A stretch of DNA of 64,000 nt from Streptomyces camelliae (GCF_027625935.1 NZ_CP115300.1:3100001-3164000), one strand, 5' to 3'; positions 27,484-36,864 are shown, numbered from the stretch's first letter. The notes: a model not told the origin generated them from the sequence alone. A program made the numbers and translations.

Positions 27484-28248
27484 GTGCCAGCCCGCCGTCC
27501 CCTGCGTACCGCCCTCACCGCGGCCGCCGTCGCCCTGCTGTCGGTGACGGCCGCGGGCTGTGGCGACCGGGGCGGACTGCAGGCGGCCGGGCCGACCCCG
27601 ACCGCGATCAGCCCCGCCAAGCTCTGGCCCGACCTGCGGCCGGCCTCCAGCCCGGCCTACCCCTACGCCGTGGCGACCCGGTCGGTCGTCAAGGGCGTCA
27701 AGGTCCCCGGTGACGACATCCGCAAGGTGGACCCGGTGGCCGTGGTGGAGGCGGAGATCAAGGCCGAGCCGGACGACTACGGCTCCAAGGGGGCGTACCA
27801 CGCGACCGTGGACCGGCTGAAGGACTGCCGGGCCGGCGGCGACACGGCGCGCTGCCCGCTGCTGACGCCGTACTACCGGGACCTGACGGGCGACGGCCGG
27901 GAGGATCTCACGCTCGGCTTCCGGCTCTACCCGACCAACCAGACGGCGGTGCGGGTCTACACCGTCGAGAAGCACCGGCTGGTGCAGGTGCTGGCCGACA
28001 ACGACGCGATCCTCGGGGTGGAGCTGGCCGGCCGGTCGCTGATCGAGCGCTCGCCGGCGGACGTCTCCGGCTACGAGTACCGCACGACCTGGGTGTGGGA
28101 TCCGGGGCAGCGCGCGATGGTGTTCTCCCGCGACGAGTATCTGCACACCGGTGACGGCCGCAAGGCCCAGAAGCCGTCCGCGTCCCCATCCGCGTCCCCG
28201 TCCCCCTCCGCCTCCCCGGCGTATCCCTCCCCGGCGGGCAACCCGTGA
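27484..28248 (+). CDS. Predicted lipoprotein upstream of a histidine kinase
   Basis: 254 residues with a lipoprotein signal: basic PARRPLR, hydrophobic ALTAAAVALLSV, then TAAGC as lipobox. The mature part carries an FG-GAP-like DLTGDGREDL segment, and the end is a Ser/Pro/Ala linker (SASPSASPSPSAS). GTG at 27484 has AGGAG upstream. The stop overlaps the start of the kinase gene by 4 bp, so the lipoprotein is probably a sensory or modulatory partner of that kinase, by analogy with other lipoprotein-kinase pairs such as CseA-CseC. Confidence 0.82.
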   Translation: MPARRPLRTALTAAAVALLSVTAAGCGDRGGLQAAGPTPTAISPAKLWPDLRPASSPAYPYAVATRSVVKGVKVPGDDIRKVDPVAVVEAEIKAEPDDYGSKGAYHATVDRLKDCRAGGDTARCPLLTPYYRDLTGDGREDLTLGFRLYPTNQTAVRVYTVEKHRLVQVLADNDAILGVELAGRSLIERSPADVSGYEYRTTWVWDPGQRAMVFSRDEYLHTGDGRKAQKPSASPSASPSPSASPAYPSPAGNP

Positions 28249-29495
28249 AGCCCGGTCTGCCAGGGTGGGCCGGGCCGCTCGCCGTGAAGGCGGCCGTGTT
28301 CATCACGGTGATGTGCTGCGCGCTGGCCGCGCTGCTCGGCGTCCTGGTGCATGTCTCGGTGACCAACCAGACGGTCGACCAGGCCCGCCACCAGGCCCTG
28401 TCCCGCCTCGCGGACGCCACCGAGGCGTACGAGGCCGGGGACACGCTGCTGCCGGGCGCCGGGGTCGACCCCGAGGGGCTGCCGCCCGCGCTGCGGACGC
28501 TGGCGGCGTCCGGTCAGCGCGGCACGATCGTCTCCACGCACAACGGGCGCCCCACCATGTGGGCGGCGGGCCCGGTGGCCGGGCGCCGGGCGCTGGCCGT
28601 GGAGGTCGACTACTCCCAGCAGGCCCGCACCATCGCCGGCCTCGACAACTCGATCCTGTGGTCGTCGGGCCTCGCGATCGGGGTGACGGTGCTGGTCGGC
28701 GTGTTCGCGGTGACCCGGGTGACCCGCCGGCTGCACGCCACCGCGCGTGTGGCCCGGCGGATCAGCACGGGTGACCTGGACGCGCGCGTGGACGATCCGC
28801 TGACCAGGGATCCGTCCCGGCCGCAGGACGAGGTGGCCGCGGTCGCGGCGGCCCTGGACACCATGGCCTCCACGCTGCAGAGCAAGCTGCTGAGCGAGCA
28901 GCGGTTCACCGCGGACGTGGCGCACGAGCTGCGCACCCCGCTGACCGGGCTGCACGCGGCGGCGGAGCTGCTGCCGCCGGGCCGGCCGACGGAGCTGGTG
29001 CGGGACCGGGTGGCGGCGCTGCGCACGCTCACCGAGGACCTGCTGGAGATCTCCCGGCTGGACACCGGCCGGGAGAAGCCGGCCGTGGGCACCGAGGAGC
29101 TGGGGGCGCTGGCCCGGCGGGTGGTGCGGGCGTCGGGCACCGACACGGAGGTGCGGATCGTCCGGAGCGCGCGGGTGGAGACCGACCGGCGGCGGCTGGA
29201 GCGGGTGCTGGGGAATCTGGTGGCCAACGCGCACAAGCACGGGGGCCCTCCGGTGGTCCTGACGGTGGACGGGCCCGTGGTGACCGTACGGGATCACGGC
29301 AGCGGGTATCCGGGGTACCTGGTGGCGCACGGGCCGCAGCGGTTCCGTACGGAGGGCGGCGCCACGGGGCACGGGCTGGGGCTGACCATCGCCCTGGGGC
29401 AGGCGGAGGTGCTGGGGGCGCGGCTGGTGTTCGCCAACGCGCTGGACGGCGGGGCCGTCGCCACGCTGATCCTGCCGGTGGACGAGGAGCGGTAG
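28245..29495 (+). CDS. Sensor histidine kinase (no adjacent response regulator)
   Basis: 416 residues. TM1 at about 14-38, an extracytoplasmic loop of about 95 residues, TM2 at about 137-157, HAMP, then HisKA with H227 in TADVAHELRTPLTG. The HATPase part has VLGNLVANAHKHGG (N box), VRDHGSGYPG (G1) and GHGLGLTIA (G2). The start GTG at 28245 overlaps the lipoprotein stop. No response regulator gene is next to it, so its partner is elsewhere. A weak hairpin at 29508-29527 follows. Confidence 0.92.
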   Translation: MKPGLPGWAGPLAVKAAVFITVMCCALAALLGVLVHVSVTNQTVDQARHQALSRLADATEAYEAGDTLLPGAGVDPEGLPPALRTLAASGQRGTIVSTHNGRPTMWAAGPVAGRRALAVEVDYSQQARTIAGLDNSILWSSGLAIGVTVLVGVFAVTRVTRRLHATARVARRISTGDLDARVDDPLTRDPSRPQDEVAAVAAALDTMASTLQSKLLSEQRFTADVAHELRTPLTGLHAAAELLPPGRPTELVRDRVAALRTLTEDLLEISRLDTGREKPAVGTEELGALARRVVRASGTDTEVRIVRSARVETDRRRLERVLGNLVANAHKHGGPPVVLTVDGPVVTVRDHGSGYPGYLVAHGPQRFRTEGGATGHGLGLTIALGQAEVLGARLVFANALDGGAVATLILPVDEER

Positions 29496-29571
29496 AGCTC
29501 GAACACAGCCCCGCGTTCCTTCGGGGCGCGCCCATGGCCCACAAGGCGTCCCATTTAGGTAGGTTCCGGGC

Positions 29572-30933
29572 ATGACCAAGGCCGGAACCACCCTGGCGGC
29601 GGCGCAGGCTCCCGCACCCGTCGTACGTCTCCCCCGGCGCCGTGGCATCGAACTCGCCCTGATCGTGCTGGCCGTCCTGCTGTCCGTGTACGGCTACTGC
29701 GCGGTGGGGCTCGCGCGGACCGGTACCGTTCCGCCCGGCGCCGCCGGCTACGGCGCCGGGCTCGGGGTGCTCGCCCTGGCCGCGCATCTCGCCGTACGGC
29801 TGCGGGCGCCGTACGCCGATCCGCTGCCGCTGCCGATCGGGGTGCTGCTCAACGGGATCGGCCTGGTCCTGATCTACCGGCTGGACCTGGAGACACCGGG
29901 CGACCGCGCGGCCCCGGCCCAGCTGGTGTGGTCCACGCTCGGGGCCGGGCTGTTCATCGTCGTCGTGCTGGTGCTGCGCGACCACCGGGTGCTCCAGCGG
30001 TACGCGTACGTGTGCGTGGCCGCCGCGCTCGGCCTGCTGGCGCTGCCGATCCTCTTCCCGGCCGTCAACGGCGCCCGCATCTGGATCCGGCTCGCCGGAT
30101 TCTCCATCCAGCCGGGCGAGTTCGCGAAGGTGCTGCTCGCGGTGTTCTACGCCGCCTATCTGGCGGCCAACCGCAACGCGCTCGCGTACACCGGCCGCCG
30201 GCTGTGGCGGCTGCAGTTCCCGACCGGGCGGGTGCTCGGGCCGATCGTCACCATCTGGCTGCTGAGCGTGGGCGTGCTGGTCCTGGAGCGGGATCTGGGC
30301 ACCTCGCTGCTGTTCTTCGGGCTGTTCGTCGTCCTGCTGTACGTCGCCACCGGGCGCACCGGATGGATCGCGGTCGGGCTGCTGCTGGCGGTGCTGGGCG
30401 CCTGGGCCGTCGGCCGGTTCGAGCCGCATGTGGGCGGGCGGATCGAGGACTGGCTGCATCCGTTCCACACGATCGACGCCGGGATCGGGCCCAACCAGCT
30501 CTCCCAGTCGCTGTTCGCGTTCGCGGCCGGCGGGGTGCTGGGTACCGGGCTCGGGCTGGGGCACTCCGTACTGATCGGCTTCGCGGTGAAGTCGGACTTC
30601 ATCCTGGCCACGGCGGGCGAGGAGCTGGGGCTCGCCGGGCTCGCGGCGATCGTCCTGCTGTACGCGCTGCTGGTGGAGCGCGGCTTCCGGGCGGGCCTCG
30701 CGCTGCGCGAACCGTTCGGCCGGCTCCTCGCCGTCGGGCTCGCCGCGCTCCTCGCCCTCCAGGTGTTCGTGATCGCCGGCGGGGTGAGCGGGCTGATTCC
30801 GCTGACCGGCATGGCGATGCCGTTCCTCGCCCAGGGCGGCTCCTCGGTGGTGACCAACTGGGCCATCGTGGCGCTGCTGATCCGGGTCAGCGACTCGGCG
30901 CGCAGCCAGTACGACGGGCGGGAGGCCCCGTGA
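29572..30933 (+). CDS. SEDS-family peptidoglycan glycosyltransferase (FtsW/RodA/SpoVE type)
   Basis: Polytopic membrane polymerase using lipid II, 453 residues with about ten hydrophobic segments. SEDS signature residues are seen in NGARIWIRLAGFSIQPGEFAK, LERDLGTSLLFFGLF, the conserved loop QLSQSLFAFAAGG, KSDFILATAGEELGLAG and TGMAMPFLAQGGSSV. Its stop overlaps the start of a class B PBP gene, its obligate transpeptidase partner. The pair is not in the dcw cluster, so it is an extra set that may act in growth, sporulation or stress. Confidence 0.94.
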   Translation: MTKAGTTLAAAQAPAPVVRLPRRRGIELALIVLAVLLSVYGYCAVGLARTGTVPPGAAGYGAGLGVLALAAHLAVRLRAPYADPLPLPIGVLLNGIGLVLIYRLDLETPGDRAAPAQLVWSTLGAGLFIVVVLVLRDHRVLQRYAYVCVAAALGLLALPILFPAVNGARIWIRLAGFSIQPGEFAKVLLAVFYAAYLAANRNALAYTGRRLWRLQFPTGRVLGPIVTIWLLSVGVLVLERDLGTSLLFFGLFVVLLYVATGRTGWIAVGLLLAVLGAWAVGRFEPHVGGRIEDWLHPFHTIDAGIGPNQLSQSLFAFAAGGVLGTGLGLGHSVLIGFAVKSDFILATAGEELGLAGLAAIVLLYALLVERGFRAGLALREPFGRLLAVGLAALLALQVFVIAGGVSGLIPLTGMAMPFLAQGGSSVVTNWAIVALLIRVSDSARSQYDGREAP

Positions 30934-32444
30934 GGGACCATCGCGACCACGGCGACTTCGGTGGCTTCCCCGAGGGCGGGCGGCCCATGGCCCGGTACAT
31001 CCGGCACGCGTGCGGGTTCTGCGCGCTGCTGCTCGCCGCCCTGCTGGTCAACGCGGCCCGGGTGCAGGTGGTGGAGTCGGGCGTGTACGACGGCAATCCG
31101 GCCAACCGCCGTGCCACGATCGCCCGTTACGGCCAGCCGCGCGGCGACATCCTGGTCGGCGACGAGCCGGTCACCGGATCCACCGACACCGGCGAGCAGC
31201 TGCGCTACGAACGGGCTTACAAGGACGGCCCGTTGTACGCCCCGGTGACCGGATTCTCCTCCCAGCGGTACGGCACCACGTTCCTGGAGCACGCCGGGGA
31301 CGGGGTGCTCTCCGGCACCGACCCGATGCTGTCGGTGCTGCCGCTGTGGAACGACCTGACGCGCCGGCCCAGTCGGGCCGGGAACGTCGTCACGACCCTG
31401 AACCGGGCCGCGCAGGAGGCGGCGTACCGGGGGCTCGCCGGGCGCAAGGGCGCGGTCGCCGCGATCGAACCGGCCACGGGCCGGATCCTGGCGCTGGTGT
31501 CGAGCCCGTCGTACGACCCCGGGCAGCTGTCCGGCAACGGGGAGGCGGTGACCTCGGCGTGGGAGCGGCTCAACCACGACCCGGAGAAGCCGATGCTCAA
31601 CCGGGCGGTGCGGCAGACCTATCCGCCGGGCTCGACGTTCAAGGTGGTCACCGCGGCGGCGGCGCTGGACGCGGGTGTGGTCACCGACCTGGACGAACGC
31701 ACCGACTCCCCCGACCCCTACCGGCTGCCGGGCACCGTCACCCGGCTGACCAACGAGGCCGACGGCTGCCGCGACACCTCGCTGCGGGACGCCTTCGAGT
31801 GGTCCTGCAACACGGTGTTCGCCAAGCTCGGCGTGGACGTCGGGGCGCGGGACATGGTCGGCACGGCGCAGGCCTTCGGGTTCAACGATGCCGGGCTGCG
31901 CATCCCGTTCGCCGTCGCGCCCAGCACCTTCGACCCGCACCTGGACCGGGCGCAGCTGGCGCTGTCCTCGATCGGGCAGTACAACACGCGGGCCACGCCG
32001 TTGCAGATGGCGATGGTCGCGGCGGCCGTCGCGAACGGCGGGCAGCTGCGCTCGCCGTACCTGGTGGAGCGGACCACCCGGCACAGCGGGGAGACAGTCG
32101 CCGGGAGCGGGATGCATCCGGTGCGGCAGGTGATGAACCCGTCGACGGCCACACGGCTGAAGGAGCTGATGACGGACGTGGTCCGGGAGGGCACCGGCAC
32201 CCGGGCGGCCATCCCCGGCGCCCTGGTCGGCGGCAAGACCGGCACCGCACAGCACGGCGTCGGCAACTCCGGTGTACCGTACGCCTGGTTCGTCTCCTGG
32301 GCGCAGGCCGACGGCACCCTGGAGCCGCGGGTGGCGGTCGCGGTGGTGGTGGAGGACGCCTCGGCGGACCGGGGCGAGATCAGCGGCGGCGGGGACGCGG
32401 CGCCGATCGCCCGGGACGTGATGCGGGCGGTGCTCGGTCTGTGA
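30930..32444 (+). CDS. Class B penicillin-binding protein (transpeptidase)
   Basis: 504 residues. Short cytoplasmic N-terminus, one membrane anchor (about 24-45, [19 protein letters not shown]), a pedestal region, then the transpeptidase domain with SxxK S235-TF-K238 in YPPGSTFKVV, SxN as S292-C-N294 and KTG at 436-438 in GGKTGTAQ. GTG at 30930 overlaps the SEDS stop and has GGAGG upstream; an ATG at 30987 is an alternative that would put the anchor right at the N-terminus. Works with the SEDS partner encoded immediately upstream. Confidence 0.93.
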   Translation: MRDHRDHGDFGGFPEGGRPMARYIRHACGFCALLLAALLVNAARVQVVESGVYDGNPANRRATIARYGQPRGDILVGDEPVTGSTDTGEQLRYERAYKDGPLYAPVTGFSSQRYGTTFLEHAGDGVLSGTDPMLSVLPLWNDLTRRPSRAGNVVTTLNRAAQEAAYRGLAGRKGAVAAIEPATGRILALVSSPSYDPGQLSGNGEAVTSAWERLNHDPEKPMLNRAVRQTYPPGSTFKVVTAAAALDAGVVTDLDERTDSPDPYRLPGTVTRLTNEADGCRDTSLRDAFEWSCNTVFAKLGVDVGARDMVGTAQAFGFNDAGLRIPFAVAPSTFDPHLDRAQLALSSIGQYNTRATPLQMAMVAAAVANGGQLRSPYLVERTTRHSGETVAGSGMHPVRQVMNPSTATRLKELMTDVVREGTGTRAAIPGALVGGKTGTAQHGVGNSGVPYAWFVSWAQADGTLEPRVAVAVVVEDASADRGEISGGGDAAPIARDVMRAVLGL

Positions 32445-32488
32445 GACGGGGGTGCCGGTCCCGGCGGGGGCCGACCTACCGTTCGGTC

Positions 32489-32974
32489 ATGACGCAGACT
32501 TCCGCCGCGTACGAACTCGCCCAGGTCAACATCGCCCGCCTCAAGTTCCCTCTGGACTCGCCCCAGTTGACGTACTTCGTCGACGCGCTCGACCCGGTGA
32601 ACGCGGTGGCGGACGCCGCGGACGGGTTCGTCTGGCGGCTGCAGAGCGACTCCGGCAACGCCACCGACATCCCGGTCCTCGGTGACGAGTGGCTGATCAT
32701 CAACATGTCGACGTGGCGGGACACCAACGCGCTGACGGCGTTCATGTACCAGGGCCGGCACCGGGAGTTGCTGGCCCGTCGGCGTGAGTGGTTCGAGAAG
32801 CTGGAAGAGGCGACGGCCGTGCTGTGGTGGGTGCCGGCCGGCCACCGCCCGACGGTCGCCGAGGCGGAGGACCGGCTGCTGCACCTGAGGGCGCACGGCG
32901 CGACGCCGTACGCCTTCACGCTCCGTACGTCGTTCCCGGCCCCCGAGGGGGCTGCGGTCAGCCGATCGGCTTGA
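32489..32974 (+). CDS. DUF3291 (dimeric alpha-beta barrel) protein
   Basis: 161 residues. ELAQVNIARLKFPLDSP at the N-terminus, GFVWRLQSDSGNAT, LIINMSTWRDTNALTAFMY and HRELLARRREWFEKL are the conserved features of this ferredoxin-like family, related in fold to antibiotic biosynthesis monooxygenases. Function unknown. ATG at 32489. Its 3' end overlaps the convergent proline-rich gene by 17 bp. Confidence 0.85.
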   Translation: MTQTSAAYELAQVNIARLKFPLDSPQLTYFVDALDPVNAVADAADGFVWRLQSDSGNATDIPVLGDEWLIINMSTWRDTNALTAFMYQGRHRELLARRREWFEKLEEATAVLWWVPAGHRPTVAEAEDRLLHLRAHGATPYAFTLRTSFPAPEGAAVSRSA

Positions 32975-33836
32975 TCATCTCCGAGCGGACCTGGAGGGTG
33001 AGCTTCGCGTACATCGTGAGGTCCACGTCGGACGGGTTCTGCGTGGCCGACTTGGGGGTGACGGACCCCACGGCGGCCCCCGTGTTGCCGTCGTTCCAGG
33101 CGCACATGGGGTAGGTCAGGGTCTCGCCGAGCTTCTTCTGGGTCAGCACCTCGCAGCTGACCGTGGGCGAGCCGCTCTGGGTGAAGTCCTTCCGCGCCAC
33201 CGCCACCGTCACGCCGTCCGCATCGGAGGCCCCCTTCAGCATGTTGTCGCGGGCCTCGTCGGCGTTCTTGAACCGGCCGTACATGCCCGACACCACCAGG
33301 GTGCCCCGGGTCGCGTCGCCACCCACCCGGTAGGTGGCGACCACGGCGTGGACGTCCTTGGCGTCCCAGGCCCCGTCGGCCTCGTCCTCGATCTTCTTGC
33401 CCTCGGTGTCGGAGAGGTCCTGGGCGAGCTGGAACCTCCCGCCGACCAGCGTCTTCGGGAGGACGAGCTTGTTCTTCGCCTCGGGGAAGCCGCTGCTGAC
33501 CACGGCTCCGAGCAGGATGAGCCCCACGACGATCAGCGTGACGACACCGCCCACGATCCCCAGGATCAGTCCGACCCGGCGCTTCTTCGGCGGCGGGGCC
33601 ATGGGCGGCGCGCCCCAGGCCGGGTAGGGCTGCGGCGGGTACGGCTGGGCTTGCGGGTACGGGGAGCCGTACGGGCCGGGGGCAGCCTGCGGCGGGCCGT
33701 ACGGGGACTGCTGGCCGTAGGGCTGCTGCTGGTCGTACGGGGACGGCTGGCCGTAGGGCGGCTGCTGCCCGTACGGCGGCTGCTGCGGCGGCCCGTACGG
33801 CGGCTGCGGCTGCGGCGGTGGCGGAGGCATGGACAC
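32958..33836 (-). CDS. Proline-rich, single-span membrane protein of unknown function
   Basis: 292 residues. Residues 1-85 are Pro/Gln/Tyr/Gly-rich with repeated PYGQQ/PPYG units. One membrane segment (GLILGIVGGVVTLIVVGLIL, about 89-108) follows a KKRR stop signal, placing the proline-rich part in the cytoplasm and about 180 residues outside. The exterior part has two cysteines (VSCEVLT, YPMCAWND) that could form a disulfide. Similar layouts are common in Streptomyces; I cannot name the family. Confidence 0.78.
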   Translation of the reverse strand: MSMPPPPPQPQPPYGPPQQPPYGQQPPYGQPSPYDQQQPYGQQSPYGPPQAAPGPYGSPYPQAQPYPPQPYPAWGAPPMAPPPKKRRVGLILGIVGGVVTLIVVGLILLGAVVSSGFPEAKNKLVLPKTLVGGRFQLAQDLSDTEGKKIEDEADGAWDAKDVHAVVATYRVGGDATRGTLVVSGMYGRFKNADEARDNMLKGASDADGVTVAVARKDFTQSGSPTVSCEVLTQKKLGETLTYPMCAWNDGNTGAAVGSVTPKSATQNPSDVDLTMYAKLTLQVRSEMIKPIG

Positions 33837-33867
33837 GCCAGCACGCTACTGCACCTGGGTGAACGTG

Positions 33868-33899
33868 CCGCCACCGCCACCGCCACCGCCACCGCCACC
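33868..33899. repeat. CCGCCA hexanucleotide repeat
   Basis: Just over five copies of ccgcca between the starts/ends of the proline-rich and di-iron genes. It is non-coding on either strand as annotated. Confidence 0.8.
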
Positions 33900-33906
33900 T
33901 GGATGC

Positions 33907-35016
33907 TCAGCCCTCGGCGGCCCCCGCCTCGACGGCCTCCTGCACCTCCGCCACCCGCTCCCGCTCCTCGGCGGCGAAGCGCTCCGCGTCCAGCTGGTCG
34001 GCCAGTTCCTCGTCCTGGGCCATGAGCAGGTCCAGGTTGGCGTCACCCAGGTCGAAGACGCCCATGTCGAGGTAGGCCTGCTGGAGCCGCTTGCCCCACA
34101 GACCGATGTCCTTGACGCAGGGCACGATCCGGCTGAACAGCAGCTTGCGGAAGAGCTGGAGGAACTCGGAGCGCTCGCTCAGCACCTCCGCCTCGGCCCT
34201 GGGGATGCCGAAGTTCTCCAGCACCTCCTCTCCCCGCAGCCGGTCGCGCATCAGATAGCAGCCCTCGATGACGAACTCCTCGCGCTCGCGCAGTTCGGCG
34301 TCGGTGAGCTGCTTGTAGTAGTCCCTGAGTGCCATCCGGCCGAAGGCCACGTGCCGGGCCTCGTCCTGCATGACGTAGGCCAGGATCTGCTTGGGCAGCG
34401 GCTTGTTCGTGGTGTCCCGGATCATCCCGAACGCGGCCAGCGCGAGCCCTTCGATGAGCACCTGCATGCCCAGGTACGGCATGTCCCACCGGCTGTCCCG
34501 GAGCGTGTCGCCGAGCAGGGACTGCAGGTTGTCGTTGATGGGATAGACGAGCCCGATCTTCTCGTGCAGGAACCGGGCGTAGATCTCGGCATGCCGGGCC
34601 TCGTCCATGGTCTGGGTCGCGGAGTAGAACTTGGCGTCCAGGTCGGGCACCGACTCCACGATCCGCGCCGCGCAGATCATCGCGCCCTGCTCGCCGTGCA
34701 GGAACTGGCTGAACTGCCAGGAGGCGAAGTGCCGGCGCAGCTCGCCCTTGTCCTTGTCCGTCATCTTGTCCCAGTACGGCGTGCCGTACAGGGTCATGGA
34801 CTCCTCGGGGGTGCCGAGCGCGTCGTACGGATCGACCTCCAGGTCCCAGTCGATGCGCTTCTGCCCGTCCCACTGCTTGTCCTTGCCCTTCTGGTACAGG
34901 GCGAGCAGCCGGTCGCGGCCGTCGTCGTACTCCCAGTTGAACCGGGCCGCGCCGCTGGCGGGCACCTGCCAGAGGTGGTCACCGGGGTCGTTGGCGTACA
35001 GGTCTTGGGTCGGCAT
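33907..35016 (-). CDS. Ferritin-like di-iron protein
   Basis: 369 residues, ferritin-like helical bundle. Iron ligands are likely in the two ExxH motifs TQTMDEARHAEIYARF and VMQDEARHVAFGRMAL, with additional Glu upstream (FLHGEQGAMICA) and between (LIEGLAL). The N-terminal region WQVPASGAARFNWEYDDGRDRLLALY is characteristic of a set of actinobacterial ferritin-like oxygenases. The start ATG at 35016 is followed by MPTQDLYANDPGDH. It is divergent from an AurF-like gene with 122 bp between, so the two may be co-regulated. Substrate unknown. Confidence 0.82.
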   Translation of the reverse strand: MPTQDLYANDPGDHLWQVPASGAARFNWEYDDGRDRLLALYQKGKDKQWDGQKRIDWDLEVDPYDALGTPEESMTLYGTPYWDKMTDKDKGELRRHFASWQFSQFLHGEQGAMICAARIVESVPDLDAKFYSATQTMDEARHAEIYARFLHEKIGLVYPINDNLQSLLGDTLRDSRWDMPYLGMQVLIEGLALAAFGMIRDTTNKPLPKQILAYVMQDEARHVAFGRMALRDYYKQLTDAELREREEFVIEGCYLMRDRLRGEEVLENFGIPRAEAEVLSERSEFLQLFRKLLFSRIVPCVKDIGLWGKRLQQAYLDMGVFDLGDANLDLLMAQDEELADQLDAERFAAEERERVAEVQEAVEAGAAEG

Positions 35017-35138
35017 ACCCCGCAGGCTCACATGTAGACGCGCGGTCAACAAGTCATGTGCAAGGGATTGACGGCCTTGCTGACAGGCAGTCTCATAAGG
35101 CAAGGACGACGTACCCCCGGTAACGAGGTGAGGGAGCC

Positions 35139-36077
35139 ATGACGACGCTGACGGAAGCGGACGCGCTGGACGGCCTGCGCGATGCGCTCGGCCTGCTCAA
35201 GGACCGGGAACAGGTGGCCGAACGGCTGCTCGTCTCCTCCGCCAAGCACTCCTTCGACCCGGACAAGGAGCTGGACTGGGACGCGCCCTTCGAGGAGGGC
35301 AAGTGGTTCTGGCCGCCGGAGCTGGTGTCGCTGTACGACACGCCGATGTGGCAGCGGATGAGCGAGGACCAGCGGATCCTGCTCTCCCAGCACGAGGCGG
35401 CGGCGCTGGCCTCGCTCGGCATCTGGTTCGAGCTGATCCTGATGCAGCTCCTCGTCCGGCACATCTACGACAAGGCGGCGACGAGCGCCCACGTCCGCTA
35501 CGCGCTGACCGAGATCGAGGACGAGTGCCGGCACTCGAAGATGTTCGCCCGGCTGATCTCGCACGGCGGCACGCCCTGGTACCCGGTCAGCCGGGCCCAC
35601 CAGAACCTCGGCCGCGTCTTCAAGACCATCTCCACCACCCCCGGTTCCTTCACGGCGACCCTGCTCGGTGAGGAGGTCCTGGACTGGATGCAGCGGCTGA
35701 CCTTCCCGGACGAGCGCGTCCAGCCGCTGATCAGGGGCGTCACTCGGATCCATGTGGTGGAGGAGGCCCGGCATGTGCGGTACGCGCGTGAGGAGCTGCG
35801 GCGGCAGATGCTGACCGCCCCCAAGTGGTCCCAGGAGTTCACCCGGGTCACCTCGGGCGAGTTCGCCCGCGTCTTCTCGGTCGCCTTCGTCAATCCTGAG
35901 GTGTACACGAACGTCGGGCTGGACAAGCGGGAGGCGATGGCCCAGGTGAAGGCGAGCGGGCACCGGCGGGAGGTCATGCAGACGGGGGCCAAGCGGCTTA
36001 CGGACTTCCTGGACGATATTGGGGTGTTGCGGGGGGTCGGGCGGCGATTGTGGAGGTCGTCGGGGCTGCTGGCGTAG
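35139..36077 (+). CDS. AurF-like di-iron oxygenase
   Basis: 312 residues, p-aminobenzoate N-oxygenase (AurF) family. Di-iron ligands in EIEDECRHSKMFARL and HVVEEARHVRYAREEL, with QHEAAALASLG giving an earlier Glu. The N-terminal DWDAPFEEGKWFWPPE is typical. In biosynthetic clusters this family oxidises aryl amines; here there is no cluster, so the role is open. The intergenic region to the divergent ferritin-like gene contains a TTGACG hexamer near 35067 that may be its -35 element. Confidence 0.85.
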   Translation: MTTLTEADALDGLRDALGLLKDREQVAERLLVSSAKHSFDPDKELDWDAPFEEGKWFWPPELVSLYDTPMWQRMSEDQRILLSQHEAAALASLGIWFELILMQLLVRHIYDKAATSAHVRYALTEIEDECRHSKMFARLISHGGTPWYPVSRAHQNLGRVFKTISTTPGSFTATLLGEEVLDWMQRLTFPDERVQPLIRGVTRIHVVEEARHVRYAREELRRQMLTAPKWSQEFTRVTSGEFARVFSVAFVNPEVYTNVGLDKREAMAQVKASGHRREVMQTGAKRLTDFLDDIGVLRGVGRRLWRSSGLLA

Positions 36078-36207
36078 CGGGAGCATGCCGACCTGAAGGG
36101 GCGCGGGGCTGTATCGATGTGCGGCTGCGCCGCGTGGGGCTCGACCAGCCACAACGAGTCGGCGGACAAAAGACGGCCCCCCGAGCGGAGCGATTAGGCT
36201 GACGGCC

Positions 36208-36864
36208 ATGACCCCGGCCGCCACCCCCGCCTACCGTCGGCTCAGTGTCGAGGAGCGACGCAGCCAGCTCCTCGCCGCCGCGCTCACCCTCTTCGCGCAC
36301 CGCGCCCCCGAGGACGTGTCGCTGGACGACGTGGCGGAGGCGGCCGGAGTGTCGCGGCCGCTGGTGTACCGGTACTTCCCGGGCGGCAAGCAGCAGCTGT
36401 ACGAGGCCGCGCTGCGGTCGGCCGCCGAAGAGCTGCGGCAGTGCTTCGACGAACCCCTTCAGGGGCCGCTGCTGCGCCGGCTGTCCCGGGCCCTGGACCG
36501 CTATCTGGCCTTCGTCGACGAACACGACACCGGCTTCAGCGCGCTGCTCCAGGGCGGCAGTGTGGTGGAGACGTCACGGACCACGGCCACCGTGGACGGC
36601 GTACGCCGGGCCGCCGCCGAGCACATCTACCGGCATCTCGGCGTCGCCGAGCCCGGCCCCCGGCTGCGGATGACCGTCCGGATGTGGATCACGGCCGTCG
36701 AGGGAGCCTCCCTGATCTGGCTGGACGAGGACAAGCAGCCCCCGGTCGAGGAGCTGCGCGACTGGCTGGTGGACCAGTTCGTGGCCATGCTCACCGTCAC
36801 CGCGGGCCGGGACCCGCAGACGGCGGCCCTCGTCGGCGCGCTCGCCGGGGATGGCCGAAACTGA
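36208..36864 (+). CDS. TetR/AcrR-family transcriptional regulator
   Basis: 218 residues. Helix-turn-helix: VSLDDVAEAAGVSRPLVYRY at about residues 34-53, followed by FPGGKQQLYEAAL. The C-terminal ligand domain is predicted helical. The gene ends inside the start of a small hypothetical gene (14-bp overlap), so the two are one unit. Its target could be the divergent di-iron genes upstream, but that is inference from proximity. Confidence 0.92.
   Translation: MTPAATPAYRRLSVEERRSQLLAAALTLFAHRAPEDVSLDDVAEAAGVSRPLVYRYFPGGKQQLYEAALRSAAEELRQCFDEPLQGPLLRRLSRALDRYLAFVDEHDTGFSALLQGGSVVETSRTTATVDGVRRAAAEHIYRHLGVAEPGPRLRMTVRMWITAVEGASLIWLDEDKQPPVEELRDWLVDQFVAMLTVTAGRDPQTAALVGALAGDGRN

Noticed and set aside
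27484..29495. cseA-cseC of the sigma-E cell-envelope system
   Set aside because: The lipoprotein/kinase pairing is similar, but there is no sigE and no cseB between them, so the name is not justified.
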